Shown here piece by piece: positions 5,668 through 13,370 of a stretch of DNA of 26,403 bases. Below the pieces are notes generated by a model, which saw nothing but the letters and a program-made list of their open reading frames with translations, was not told the origin of the DNA and ran no database searches. Where the stretch lies: contig JBGUKB010000153.1 in the NCBI GenBank assembly GCA_045114235.1, positions 1 through 26,403 of the forward strand, in the 5' to 3' direction. The translations under genes and the position numbers were made by a program. Source of the stretch: UBA1732 sp045114235 (GTDB lineage: Bacteria > Verrucomicrobiota > Lentisphaeria > Victivallales > UBA1829). Every line of letters begins with the position of its first letter. Position 1 is the first letter of the stretch.

Positions 5668-7470
5668 ATGCGTTTTTCGTTTTTTTCGTGGCTTCACGGC
5701 CGTTTTCTCCGCATCGTCAACCCGTTCCAGAAGACGCTCGGCGAGCAGAACTACATCATCCTGCTGAGCGTGCTGGTCGGATTGCTGTCCGGCGTGGCCG
5801 GAGCCCTGATGAAGATCGTGGAGCACCTGGTGCAGTCGCTGGTGGCGTCCATCCCGGCGGATAATGCGTGGGCGGTCTGGGTGCTGCCCGCCACGCCCGC
5901 GCTGGGCGTGTTCTTCTGCATCTTCGTGACGCAGGTCATCATGCGCGGCAAGTACGAACGCGGCCTGGCCGGGGTCATCATGAGCGTGAAGAACCGGACC
6001 GGCGCCGTGCCGCTCCATAAGACCTTTTCGCACATCATCACCAGCGGCGTCAGCGTCGGCTTCGGCGTGTCCGCCGGACTGGAGGCTCCCGTGGCGCAGA
6101 CGGGCGCTGCAATCGGCAGCAACGTCGCCCGGAGTCTGCTCCTGAACCACGAAAACCGCATCCTCCTGCTGGCGTGCGGCGGCGCGGCGGGCATCTCCGC
6201 CATGTTCAATGCGCCCGTCGCCGGAGCGTTCTTCGCCATGGAGATCTTGCTCCCGAAGACCGCGAGCGCGATCCCGGCGATCATCCCGCTGATCCTGTCG
6301 TCCGCGACCGCGCTGCTTGTGTCGCAGCAGCTCCATCCGCCGCGTCCGTACATCGACCTGCTGCAGTGGAACATCCGCGCGGTGCCGTACTATGTGATCC
6401 TCGGCGCGGCGGCTGGGCTCGTCTCCGTTTTCGTCATCAAGATGTACACACGGATTTCGAAGCAGTACGGACACGTGCGCAATCCGTGGGTGAAGGGACT
6501 GATCGGCAGCGCGATCCTGTATCTGGCGATCCTGATGTTCCCGGCTCTGCGCGGAGACGGCTATCATTTCATCCGCCATCTGCTGACCGAACCGGAGGCG
6601 CTGTACTCCGGCAGTCCGCTTGCGGCGGTCTTCTCGAATCCGTGGGTGTTCCTGCTGCTGACCTTCCTGCTGGTGTTCCTGAAGGCGATGACCTCGATCT
6701 CGAGCCTGGAGAGCGGCGCGGACGGCGGCATCTTCGCCCCGTCGATGTTCATCGGCGCGTTCCTCGGCTATTCCATCTCGAAGCTCGTCCACATGACCGG
6801 GCTGGCATGGGGCGGATACATCAGCGAAGCGAATTTTCTCGCCATCGGCATGGGCGGCGTGCTGGCGGGCGTGATGCATGCGCCGCTCACCGGCATCTTC
6901 CTGATCGCCGAGCTGACGGGCGGCTACATGCTCTTCATCCCGCTGATGATCGTGTCCGCAATCTCCACGTTCGTCTGCCGCAAACTCTGCACGCACAACG
7001 TCTACAAGACGATGATCCTGTTCCACGGCGGCGACCCGGACGGCACGCGCGACGCCGACGCGCTCACGCGGGCGATCCCGGACGAACTGATCGAAAAGGA
7101 TTATCTGCCGCTGTCCGAGTCCGACTCCATGCGGACCGTGCTGAACTCGGTCATGAAGACGCACCAGAACGTATTCCCGGTGGTCGACGGCGATGGTCGT
7201 CTGGCAGGCATCGTCACGCTCGACGACATCCGGCATTATCTGCTGGAAACGTCGCTCTACGACGTCGCGCTGGTCTTTGACATCATGCGTCCGCCGGAAG
7301 CCGTGCTGAAGCCCGGCGACACGCTTGGGCGCGCGATCGACCTTTTCGAGAAGCACCACGAGACGGAGGTCCCCGTGGTGCGCGACGGCGTGTACGTCGG
7401 ATTCGTCACGAAGGACCGCGTGCTGGACCGCTACCGTTACCTGATCGAAAACCGGCCCGAACTGTTTTGA
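5668..7470 (+). CDS. CLC-type chloride channel/transporter with CBS pair
   Basis: A 600-residue membrane protein that moves chloride across the inner membrane. About ten hydrophobic segments span residues 28-440. CLC filter motifs are present: GLEAP (137-141, the gating-Glu motif, usually GREGP) with Glu139, FNAPVAG (180-186), RGDGYHFI (295-302) and GGIFAP (353-358). A regulatory CBS pair fills about residues 470-595. The Glu203 position of E. coli ClcA (proton pathway) aligns with Ile193, after a conserved Glu192. Loss of this residue is associated with channels rather than H+/Cl- exchangers, so an exchanger should not be assumed. A clear GSGIP motif is not visible. There is no strong ribosome site; it follows nrdR by 17 bases and is probably co-transcribed. 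Confidence 0.93.
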   Translation: MRFSFFSWLHGRFLRIVNPFQKTLGEQNYIILLSVLVGLLSGVAGALMKIVEHLVQSLVASIPADNAWAVWVLPATPALGVFFCIFVTQVIMRGKYERGLAGVIMSVKNRTGAVPLHKTFSHIITSGVSVGFGVSAGLEAPVAQTGAAIGSNVARSLLLNHENRILLLACGGAAGISAMFNAPVAGAFFAMEILLPKTASAIPAIIPLILSSATALLVSQQLHPPRPYIDLLQWNIRAVPYYVILGAAAGLVSVFVIKMYTRISKQYGHVRNPWVKGLIGSAILYLAILMFPALRGDGYHFIRHLLTEPEALYSGSPLAAVFSNPWVFLLLTFLLVFLKAMTSISSLESGADGGIFAPSMFIGAFLGYSISKLVHMTGLAWGGYISEANFLAIGMGGVLAGVMHAPLTGIFLIAELTGGYMLFIPLMIVSAISTFVCRKLCTHNVYKTMILFHGGDPDGTRDADALTRAIPDELIEKDYLPLSESDSMRTVLNSVMKTHQNVFPVVDGDGRLAGIVTLDDIRHYLLETSLYDVALVFDIMRPPEAVLKPGDTLGRAIDLFEKHHETEVPVVRDGVYVGFVTKDRVLDRYRYLIENRPELF

Positions 7471-7494
7471 ACAGAGAAAAAGGACGCACTGACC

Positions 7495-8481
7495 ATGATC
7501 GAACTTTCCGCACAGGCGATCTTCCTTCAGGATTCGCACGGATGCGCCGCGCCGTTCGACCCGGACGACCTCGCCGCCCGGATCCGGTCCGTCCTGCCGG
7601 AGAACGGCGCCGAGTCCGATGCGCTCGCCCGCGACGCCGTCAGCGCCGTGGAATACGCCCTGCGCCACGCCGGGAAGCCGAAATCCGGCCCGCTGTATGT
7701 GAAGGCGTCCGCGGTCGACGCCATGATCGCGAACATCCTCCAGTCGGTCGGGCTGAACGATGCCGCCGCGGCCTACGGGCGCACGAAGCGGATCGACGAC
7801 GAATCGGACCGTTTTCAGGATGCCCGGATCGCGGCGCTGCTTGGCGAACGCCTCTCCCTGAGCGGGGAACGCCTCGCGGCGGTTGCGCGGAAAGTCTCCA
7901 ATACGCTGCGCGCCATCGGCGCGGATATCTCTTCGACCGACCTTGTTTTCGAGCTTGCGAAACATTTCGCGGATTCTCTCGACGCCGTCGGAACGGTGAA
8001 CCTGTCGCTCCCCGAACCGGGCTGGAACGACAAGGGGTTCATCCTGCCGCCGGAGGAGTTCATCAGCCGGATTTCCGCCGCGTCCGCGCGGTTGCTGGAT
8101 CCTGCGTGCCGCGCGGTCAAGGTCCAGCCGGTTGACCTGCGCGTGTTCCCCGCGCTCCGCGTGGAACTCCGCTTCTTCCCGCTTCTGCGCGAATCCAGAC
8201 TGGAGACGCCCGTTACGGAGCTTGCGTTTGCGCCGCTTCTGGCTCCGGTCGCGATGTGCGTGGACGAGCTGTGCATCGCGGCGGACGATGCCTGCGGACG
8301 GCATGGCGGCGGATCCCTGACGCCGCTGAAGCTCCTGCTTCATTTCGCCGACGCCGAGGTGTTCGCGTCCGAGGCGATGGGATGCGCCGGGCGGAAAGCT
8401 TCCGCCGGAATCCTGAACGGCATTGCGTCGTTCTTCACTGGCATGATCACGCGCCGCCCGGAAAAGATCACCTGCGGCTGA
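7495..8481 (+). CDS. Unknown protein with an N-terminal ATP-cone-like region
   Basis: I do not recognise the full 328-residue protein. Residues about 5-95 look like an ATP-cone: a short strand, then 'APFDPDDLAARI' (family pattern vpFd..kI..aI), helices around ARDAVSAVEYAL, and 'DAMIANILQSVGLNDAAAAYGRTKR' in place of the usual 'I...V...L...g...A..Y...R'. The remaining 230 residues carry no catalytic radical or thioredoxin-like motif of ribonucleotide reductase; 'HGGGS' near 267 and a few Cys are the only notable features. No signal peptide is seen. AAAGGA lies about 11 bases before the ATG, and the gene follows the CLC gene by 24 bases in the nrdR unit. Its placement near nrdR, another ATP-cone protein, suggests nucleotide sensing, but this is inference. 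Confidence 0.8.
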   Translation: MIELSAQAIFLQDSHGCAAPFDPDDLAARIRSVLPENGAESDALARDAVSAVEYALRHAGKPKSGPLYVKASAVDAMIANILQSVGLNDAAAAYGRTKRIDDESDRFQDARIAALLGERLSLSGERLAAVARKVSNTLRAIGADISSTDLVFELAKHFADSLDAVGTVNLSLPEPGWNDKGFILPPEEFISRISAASARLLDPACRAVKVQPVDLRVFPALRVELRFFPLLRESRLETPVTELAFAPLLAPVAMCVDELCIAADDACGRHGGGSLTPLKLLLHFADAEVFASEAMGCAGRKASAGILNGIASFFTGMITRRPEKITCG

Positions 8482-8571
8482 CACACTGCGTGTGCTGATA
8501 CAGTGCTCTGCTCCGCGAGAGCACGTGCCGTTGCGGAGCAAGGCACTACTGCAGTGGAGGGCTTGCCCTCC
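8482..8571 (-). repeat. Stop-codon-abutting three-hairpin repeat, copy 2
   Basis: Read on the minus strand it begins at the base after the mnmE TGA. Hairpin 1 is GGAGGGC/GCCCTCC (8571-8565 with 8562-8556). The core CCTCCACTGCAGTAGTG is identical to copy 1. Hairpin 3 is GTGC...GCTCCGC paired with GCGGAGC...GCAC (8546-8533 with 8516-8503). A CACAC/GTGTG stem at the far end touches the stop codon of the convergent gene ending at 8481. The whole space between the two convergent genes is thus filled by the element. Confidence 0.75.
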
Positions 8572-9999
8572 TCATTTCCCGATGCAGAAACGGGAGAAGA
8601 TCTCGTCCAGGATGTCCGGCGTGGCGGTTTCGCCGGTGATGCAGCCGATGAGCTCGGCGGCGGTGCGGAGCGAACTTCCGGCGAGTTCCCACGATCCCGC
8701 CTGTACGCATTCGCATGCGGCGTCGAGATGGACCGCGGCCTGTTCGAGCAGCGCGGCATGGCGTTCGGATACGACCGCGTCGCCGGACTGAACGGACGGC
8801 GGCATGCCGTCCCAGGCGGTCTCCTCCAGACGGCGGAAGAGAAGATCAATGCCGTCGCCGGTCCGGGCGGAAATATGCTCGAAGACGGTCTGTTTTTCAT
8901 CCGTGTTTGTACCGGCATCGACATCCATCCGGTCGAGTTCATCGGGAGACATGGCCGCGCCGTCCATTTTGTTCCAGCAGGGGATGAACTTGCCGCGGAC
9001 GGCTGACCTGGCACGCTCCATCGCCTCGAACTGGGACGGGAAGGTTTCCGCCGGAGCGGAAGCGTCCAGTAGCCACAGCACGATGTCGGCGGCGCCGAGG
9101 GACTGCTGCGAACGCTCCATGCCCATCGCTTCGACCGGATCGGCCTCTCCGGCCTCGTGCAGTCCGGCGGTGTCGGTCACGCGGAACCGGATGCCTCCAA
9201 TGGAGACGGATTCTTCCAGCGTGTCGCGCGTGGTGCCGGGGATGGGCGTGACGATCGCTCGGTCGTAGCCGAGCATGCGGTTGAGCAGACTGGATTTTCC
9301 CGCGTTCGGCGGCCCGGCGATGACCAGGGAAACGCCGTCGCGGATGAGCGACCCGGCGCGGGCGGTGAGCGCGAGGTTCGCGGCCTGTTCCCGCAGGGAT
9401 CTGATCTTGCCTCGCAATACTTCCGGCGGCATCCAGTCGAGGTCCTCCTCGGAGAAATCGAGACGGGATTCGCATTCGGAGAGCAGATGGACGATTTCCG
9501 AGCGGATTTCACGGACGTGCGACCCGACCGCGCCGTTGAGCTGGCGTTCGGCGAGAAGCCCGGCGCGTTCGCTGCCCGCGTTGATGAGGTCCAGGATGCC
9601 TTCGGCCTGCGTCAGGTCGAGCTTGCCGTTCAGGAATGCCCGGCGCGTGAATTCGCCGTTCTGCGCGAGCCGCGCGCCCGCCTGAAGCACCAGCCGGAGC
9701 GCGCGCCGCGCCGCGAAACTCCCGCCGTGGCAGTGGATTTCCGCCACGTCCTCGCCCGTGAAGCTGTGCGGACCCGGCATGAACACTGCGAGCGAAGGCT
9801 CACCGGCGCCGGCGTCGTTCCCGGACACGATGTGCCCGTACAGCATCACGCGCGGAAAGTCCGCGCCGGGCATGCGACGGCCGCGCCAGACAGCGCGGAC
9901 CGTGTCGAGCGCGCGCGGCCCGGAGATGCGGATGATGCCGACCGCGCCGCCAGTGCCGGTGCAGATCGCCGCGATCGTGTCGTTCTCGTGTTCAAACAA
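8572..9999 (-). CDS. mnmE: tRNA uridine-34 modification GTPase
   Basis: MnmE works with MnmG to put (carboxymethyl)aminomethyl groups on U34 of tRNAs reading split codon boxes. The 475-residue protein has the N-terminal folate-binding domain (DTIAAICTGTGGAVGIIRIS, 7-26), a helical domain and an inserted G domain: G1 GPPNAGKSS (229-237), G2 TTRDT, G3 DTAG (276-279), G4 NKMD (343-346), and the terminal CIGK with the catalytic Cys472. I chose TTG at 9999, since GGAG lies nine bases upstream and the N-terminus then matches the family; the frame is open for 30 more codons upstream but that stretch is Lys/Phe-rich and overlaps the leader. It is a single-gene unit with a strong promoter at 10081-10109. 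A tRNA-Arg(UCU), a predicted class of substrate, lies 2 kb away. Confidence 0.96.
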   Translation of the reverse strand: MFEHENDTIAAICTGTGGAVGIIRISGPRALDTVRAVWRGRRMPGADFPRVMLYGHIVSGNDAGAGEPSLAVFMPGPHSFTGEDVAEIHCHGGSFAARRALRLVLQAGARLAQNGEFTRRAFLNGKLDLTQAEGILDLINAGSERAGLLAERQLNGAVGSHVREIRSEIVHLLSECESRLDFSEEDLDWMPPEVLRGKIRSLREQAANLALTARAGSLIRDGVSLVIAGPPNAGKSSLLNRMLGYDRAIVTPIPGTTRDTLEESVSIGGIRFRVTDTAGLHEAGEADPVEAMGMERSQQSLGAADIVLWLLDASAPAETFPSQFEAMERARSAVRGKFIPCWNKMDGAAMSPDELDRMDVDAGTNTDEKQTVFEHISARTGDGIDLLFRRLEETAWDGMPPSVQSGDAVVSERHAALLEQAAVHLDAACECVQAGSWELAGSSLRTAAELIGCITGETATPDILDEIFSRFCIGK

Positions 10000-10020
10000 G
10001 GCGGAAAACTCCAAAAAAAC

Positions 10021-10055
10021 GAAAAAAAGAGGGGTGCGGGACTTGAATTTCCCGC
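10021..10055 (-). promoter_or_regulatory. Hairpin plus T-runs in the mnmE leader
   Basis: In the predicted 75-nt mnmE leader, GCGGGA and TCCCGC (10055-10050 and 10041-10036) form a six-pair hairpin, followed after about seven bases by two runs of seven T. It resembles a weak terminator placed before the ribosome site, which could attenuate mnmE. The spacing to the T-run is longer than in good terminators. Confidence 0.35.
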
Positions 10056-10056
10056 G

Positions 10057-10085
10057 TTTTGGTGGTAGTGTTATATTTATATTAT
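10057..10085 (+). promoter_or_regulatory. Possible promoter of the TPR-protein gene
   Basis: TATTAT at 10080-10085 is a good -10 element. The -35 position 17 bases upstream (TTTTGG, 10057-10062) is poor. The -10 overlaps the mnmE -10 on the other strand, so the two divergent promoters would compete for polymerase. Confidence 0.4.
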
Positions 10086-10109
10086 ACACCGCGAAGATGC
10101 ATTTTTCAA
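10081..10109 (-). promoter_or_regulatory. Sigma70-type promoter of mnmE
   Basis: On the minus strand, TTGAAA (10109-10104), a 17-base spacer and a perfect TATAAT (10086-10081). Transcription would start near 10074, giving a leader of about 75 nt. Confidence 0.85.
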
Positions 10110-10132
10110 CCCCATGAGGAGGTTTCTAACTT

Positions 10133-11512
10133 ATGGACATCGTCAAAAAGACCTTGAAAGACGTTCCTGCCGGAACCAAGTCCGCCTACACCAAGGCGCT
10201 GCAGGTCATGAACCAGAACAACCTGCAATATGCGATCACGCTTTTCAAGGAAATCGTGCAGTTCGATCCCGGATTCCTCGACGCACGCGAAAAACTCCGC
10301 AAGTGCGAACGCGATTATTACGAGAAGATGAGTCCCGTCGCGAAAGCGCTGTCCACAGCGAAAGCGCTGGCCCCCATCACGAAGGGCAACATGCTGAAAG
10401 CCAAGAAGCCGAAAGAGGCCATGGCGCAGGCGGAAGATGCGCTCGCGTTCAATCTTTTCAACCCCGCCGCCCTTACCCTGCTCGCGGAATCCGCCAAGAA
10501 GCTCGGCGCGATGTTCATCGCCGTGGAAGCCTACGAGCTCATCGTCGAAAAAGACGACAAGAACGAGGCCAACATCGTCAAGCTCGGCGAATACTACAAG
10601 GCCGACGGACAGGGCATCAAATACCTCACCATCTGCCAGAAGCTCGCCGATAAGTATCCCGGCGACCTCGAAAAACTCGCACTCCTGCGCGAAGCCGCCG
10701 CGCTCGCCTCCATGGAAAAGGGCAAGTGGGGCCAGGGCGGAGAGTCCGACTTCAAGAAGAACCTCAACAAGAGCAATACGGACCAGGGCGACCGCATCAT
10801 CCGCGCAGAGGACGACATCCGCGAGATGATCGAAAAATACTCCAAGGAGATTGCCGAAGGCAACGAGTCCATCGATACCCGCCGCCGTCTTGCCGAGCTC
10901 TATCTCCGGTCCGGAGAATACGAAAAGGCTATCGAAGCGTACAACTGGATCGTCCAAAAGATGGGCACGCTCGACCCCGCCATCGACAAGGCCATCGAAA
11001 AGGCCAACACCGCCATTTCCAAGCGCAAGGTCGAACAGATGAAGGCCGAAGGCCGTCCGCAGGAAGAGATCGACGCCGAGATCAAGGCGAACTACGATTA
11101 CCGCATGGAACGTTTCCAGGACCGTATCCAAAAGTACCCGAACGACCTCCAGATCCGCTTCGAATACGCCGAACTCCTCTGGGAAGGCGGCGCGGTCGAC
11201 GATGCCCTGGAACAGTTCCAGATCGCGCAGCGCAACCCGCAGCACCGCCTGATCGCCATCGTCTACCTCGGCCGCTGCTTCGCCGCCAAGAACCAGTTCG
11301 ATATGGCGATCGAGCAGTTCAACCGCGCCCTCGAAGACATGCCCACCATGAACGTCGACAAGATGTTTACCCTGTACCACTTGGGCTGCACCTACGACAC
11401 TATGGGCAAGAAGAAAGAAGCACTCGACTGCTTCAAGCAGATCTACGCCGTCGACATCAAGTACCTCGACGTCGCCGAGCGCATCAACAAATACTACGAG
11501 GAAAACAAGTAA
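10133..11512 (+). CDS. Tetratricopeptide-repeat protein
   Basis: A 459-residue, probably cytoplasmic protein (no signal peptide or membrane helix) made largely of TPR-type helical pairs: about residues 17-50 (ALQVMNQNNLQYAITLFKEI), 101-135, 247-280 (LAELYLRSGEYEKAIEAYNW), 345-375, 380-410 (YLGRCFAAKNQFDMAIEQFN) and 417-450 (YHLGCTYDTMGKKKEALDCF). A charged linker (about 205-240) splits the repeat arrays. Such proteins act as docking scaffolds; no enzyme motif is seen. The ribosome site AGGAGG (10117-10122) lies ten bases before the ATG. It is monocistronic, with a divergent promoter shared with mnmE and a long terminator hairpin after the stop. The partner is unknown. Confidence 0.9.
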   Translation: MDIVKKTLKDVPAGTKSAYTKALQVMNQNNLQYAITLFKEIVQFDPGFLDAREKLRKCERDYYEKMSPVAKALSTAKALAPITKGNMLKAKKPKEAMAQAEDALAFNLFNPAALTLLAESAKKLGAMFIAVEAYELIVEKDDKNEANIVKLGEYYKADGQGIKYLTICQKLADKYPGDLEKLALLREAAALASMEKGKWGQGGESDFKKNLNKSNTDQGDRIIRAEDDIREMIEKYSKEIAEGNESIDTRRRLAELYLRSGEYEKAIEAYNWIVQKMGTLDPAIDKAIEKANTAISKRKVEQMKAEGRPQEEIDAEIKANYDYRMERFQDRIQKYPNDLQIRFEYAELLWEGGAVDDALEQFQIAQRNPQHRLIAIVYLGRCFAAKNQFDMAIEQFNRALEDMPTMNVDKMFTLYHLGCTYDTMGKKKEALDCFKQIYAVDIKYLDVAERINKYYEENK

Positions 11513-11534
11513 CCGTACGACGCGTTGCTTGACA

Positions 11535-11620
11535 GGCGTTCCCTTCGCCGCGTCTCTGATGGCTGTTTTGTTTCAGTCCGAACTCAGAGCTGCGATTTGC
11601 CGGGGAACGCCTTCCTTTTT
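11535..11620 (+). terminator. Long multi-stem terminator after the TPR gene
   Basis: GGCGTTCCC (11535-11543) and GGGAACGCC (11603-11611) form a perfect nine-pair stem followed by TTCCTTTTT. Inside it are nested CGC/GCG, CTCTGA (11554-11559) with TCAGAG (11584-11589), and GGCTG with CAGTC closing an eight-base loop. The 77-nt hairpin is far larger than needed for termination, so it may also be a 3'-UTR or small-RNA element. Confidence 0.7.
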
Positions 11621-11790
11621 GCCGTTGAGGCTGCGCGCTGAAAAGCATGTGCCGTGGGATGATACAGGCCTCTGCACAGTCTGTCTTCCTGAACCTCTCT
11701 TCATTTTGTCTGGGAATGACCCTTCGTGGATATATGCTCGTCCGCACTTCGGCTTTGCAGGATGCGGGTGGCCTTTTTTGAGAATCCGGG
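11621..11790 (+). other. Intergenic stretch, no gene seen
   Basis: I find no supported coding region here. A CCGCA/TGCGG inverted repeat near 11735-11767 followed by CCTTTTTT (11772-11779) may be a second weak terminator just before the tRNA promoter. Confidence 0.4.
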
Positions 11791-11791
11791 G

Positions 11792-11821
11792 TTGACTTTT
11801 CAGCAGGGAATGGTATATTAT
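11792..11821 (+). promoter_or_regulatory. Promoter of tRNA-Arg
   Basis: TTGACT (11792-11797) is followed by TATATT (11814-11819, 16-base spacer) and an overlapping TATTAT (11816-11821, 18-base spacer). Either gives a start about 45-50 bases before the tRNA. Confidence 0.75.
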
Positions 11822-11832
11822 AAAATACATCG

Positions 11833-11867
11833 GTCTGCCCGAAGGTTTTCCTTCAATCGGGACAGAC
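11833..11867 (+). other. Hairpin in the tRNA-Arg 5' leader
   Basis: GTCTG (11833-11837) pairs with CAGAC (11863-11867), then CCGA with TCGG and an inner AGG/CCT around a TTTT loop. It lies between the promoter and the mature 5' end, so it would be removed by RNase P together with the leader. Confidence 0.55.
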
Positions 11868-11874
11868 AGGGTGT

Positions 11875-11951
11875 GCTCCGGTAGCTCAGCTGGATAGAGC
11901 ATCTGCCTTCTAAGCAGAGGGTCGTGGGTTCGAGTCCCGCCCGGAGCACCA
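11875..11951 (+). tRNA. tRNA-Arg, anticodon UCU
   Basis: The full cloverleaf is visible: acceptor GCTCCGG (11875-11881) with CCGGAGC (11941-11947), a D-arm with GCTCAGCTGGATAGAGC, anticodon stem TCTGC/GCAGA with loop CTTCTAA (anticodon TCT, reading AGA), T-arm GTGGG-TTCGAGT-CCCGC, discriminator A, and an encoded CCA (11949-11951). A CTTTTTT tract follows at once and may end transcription. It has its own promoter. The UCU anticodon lies in a split codon box, so its wobble U is an expected target of the MnmE pathway encoded nearby. Confidence 0.97.
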
Positions 11952-12095
11952 CTTTTTTACCGCGATTTGAGGTTAAAAAGGGTTGAATTGAAATTTATTG
12001 TTAATCAGTGGTATTCCACGATTATCCAAGATTTGATGTTTTTCGTAAAAAGAACTATTGAGCTCAAGGCCGTTTCAGATCGTCAAATCCGTCTC

Positions 12096-12150
12096 AAAAA
12101 GGCTCCAGAGGGGCTGTTGCATAACTCGCCGTTCTGCAGCAGACCCTTTT
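12096..12150 (-). terminator. Terminator of the oxidoreductase pair
   Basis: On the minus strand AAAAGGGTCTGCTGC pairs with GCAACAGCCCC...CCTTTTT: GGGTCTGCTGC against GCAACAG-CCC with a G-U pair, flanked by A and T runs, about 25 bases past the stop at 12174. The flanking A/T runs make it usable on both strands, also closing the region behind the tRNA. Confidence 0.7.
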
Positions 12151-12173
12151 CGTTGTTTTGAGCAGAAAAAAGA

Positions 12174-13322
12174 TCAGCGGGGGAAAGGACCGGCGTTGGC
12201 GACGCCGCGCGCGGAGCATTCCCTGCCGTAGTCGAGCAGGCCGTCCACATACAGCTGGCCGTCGGATTCCCGGCGATGGATGAGGTTTTCCTGGATCTCT
12301 TCGACCTGGTAGCCGCGGTAAAGCGATTCGATGAGTGCGGCGTGGTTGCGCGCCATGGCGAGGGAACATGTGAAGATTGAGCGGTCGGCGAGCTTCGCGA
12401 CCACGTCGTCGAACATGGTGCCGTAGCAGTCGGTGTCGGGACCGCCCGCGATCTCGTTGCCGTCCGCATCGCGCATCGACCAGTCGCCGTTCAGCTCCCA
12501 GTCGGCGCGTCCCCCGGAACACTGCACGACGATATGCGGCTCCGTGGTGTCCAGGCAGGTGTGCGTGAGGAACGCCGAGACGGGGATGTTTCCCGCGTTG
12601 AAGTCGATCGCGCAGGTGTCGAACGTCTCGATGGTGCGTCTGGCGCGGAGGAGGCGGGCGGCGGTGACGACCGGCTCCGCAGTGGCTTCGAGCCTGTCCG
12701 CCGCCAGGAAGAGCGCGATGTTTAGATAGTGCGCGAAGGCGTTGTTCGCCGGGGAGTCGAGGATGAGCGCGCCTGTGGCGGGCGAGGCGATCTTTCCCGC
12801 CCAGTTGTTGCGCCCGTAGTATGCGTCGCCGCGCGGCCAGAACCCGTGGAACCGGATGGACTGGAGTTTGCCGAGCCTGCCGGAGAGGATCGTCTCCTTG
12901 ATGCGGCGGATGTTTCGGTCCGCCATGTGCTGGAATCCGACCGTAACGGAGAGGTCGGGATGCGCGGCCGCGGCGGCGATCATGCGGTCGACGGACGCCG
13001 TGGTCGTGGAGACAGGTTTTTCGACCAGCACGTTCACGCCGTGCTCGAGCGCCTCGCAGGTCATGGGTTCGTGGAATTCGATGCCGACCGGGAGTCCGAC
13101 GAGCGCGAGGTCGGGGATGGCGCCGTACATGCTCGCGGTGTCCGGGAAGATGCGCACGCCGCGCGTTTTGAGCAGGGCGACTTCCTCCGGTGCCTTGTCC
13201 GGGGAACGGACCACGGCGGCGGCCCAGTCGATCCTGCCCGTGTCCTGCAGACGGATATAGTGGCGGATATACATGCTGGCGAAGCCTCGGACGCCGACAA
13301 CGGCGGTTTTCGGAAGGGACAT
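12174..13322 (-). CDS. Gfo/Idh/MocA-family oxidoreductase
   Basis: A 382-residue predicted NAD(P)-dependent sugar or inositol dehydrogenase-like protein of the cytoplasm. The N-terminal Rossmann fold starts with AVVGVRGFA (7-15), a G-x-x-G variant of the usual GxGxxG. The family signature EKP is at 101-103 (VLVEKPV), and the C-terminal alpha/beta domain starts near 130 (GFQHM). AGGAG lies seven bases before the ATG. It is the second gene of a pair; the first ends 48 bases upstream and belongs to the same family. The substrate is not predictable from sequence, though paired genes of this family commonly work in the oxidation of carbohydrates. The nucleotide-binding glycine pattern is unusual, and activity should not be assumed. 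Confidence 0.9.
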   Translation of the reverse strand: MSLPKTAVVGVRGFASMYIRHYIRLQDTGRIDWAAAVVRSPDKAPEEVALLKTRGVRIFPDTASMYGAIPDLALVGLPVGIEFHEPMTCEALEHGVNVLVEKPVSTTTASVDRMIAAAAAHPDLSVTVGFQHMADRNIRRIKETILSGRLGKLQSIRFHGFWPRGDAYYGRNNWAGKIASPATGALILDSPANNAFAHYLNIALFLAADRLEATAEPVVTAARLLRARRTIETFDTCAIDFNAGNIPVSAFLTHTCLDTTEPHIVVQCSGGRADWELNGDWSMRDADGNEIAGGPDTDCYGTMFDDVVAKLADRSIFTCSLAMARNHAALIESLYRGYQVEEIQENLIHRRESDGQLYVDGLLDYGRECSARGVANAGPFPR

Positions 13323-13370
13323 GGCGAAACTCCTGTTGTTATTGTATATGATTTGTTTGATTTATTATGT

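Noticed and set aside
5452..8541. A 1029-codon open frame on the minus strand opposite nrdR, the CLC gene and the ATP-cone-like gene
   Set aside because: The plus-strand genes have clear families and signals. The antisense product is Arg/His/Asp-rich low-complexity sequence, the usual shadow in GC-rich DNA, and it has no ribosome site.
11529..11795. An 88-codon plus-strand frame after the TPR gene
   Set aside because: It covers the terminator hairpin and has no ribosome site.
11967..12161. A 64-codon plus-strand frame behind the tRNA, and the idea of an integrated element at the tRNA 3' end
   Set aside because: There is no ribosome site, integrase or repeat of the tRNA 3' end. The GGGGCTGTTGC sequence that looked like a transposon end is one arm of a terminator hairpin.
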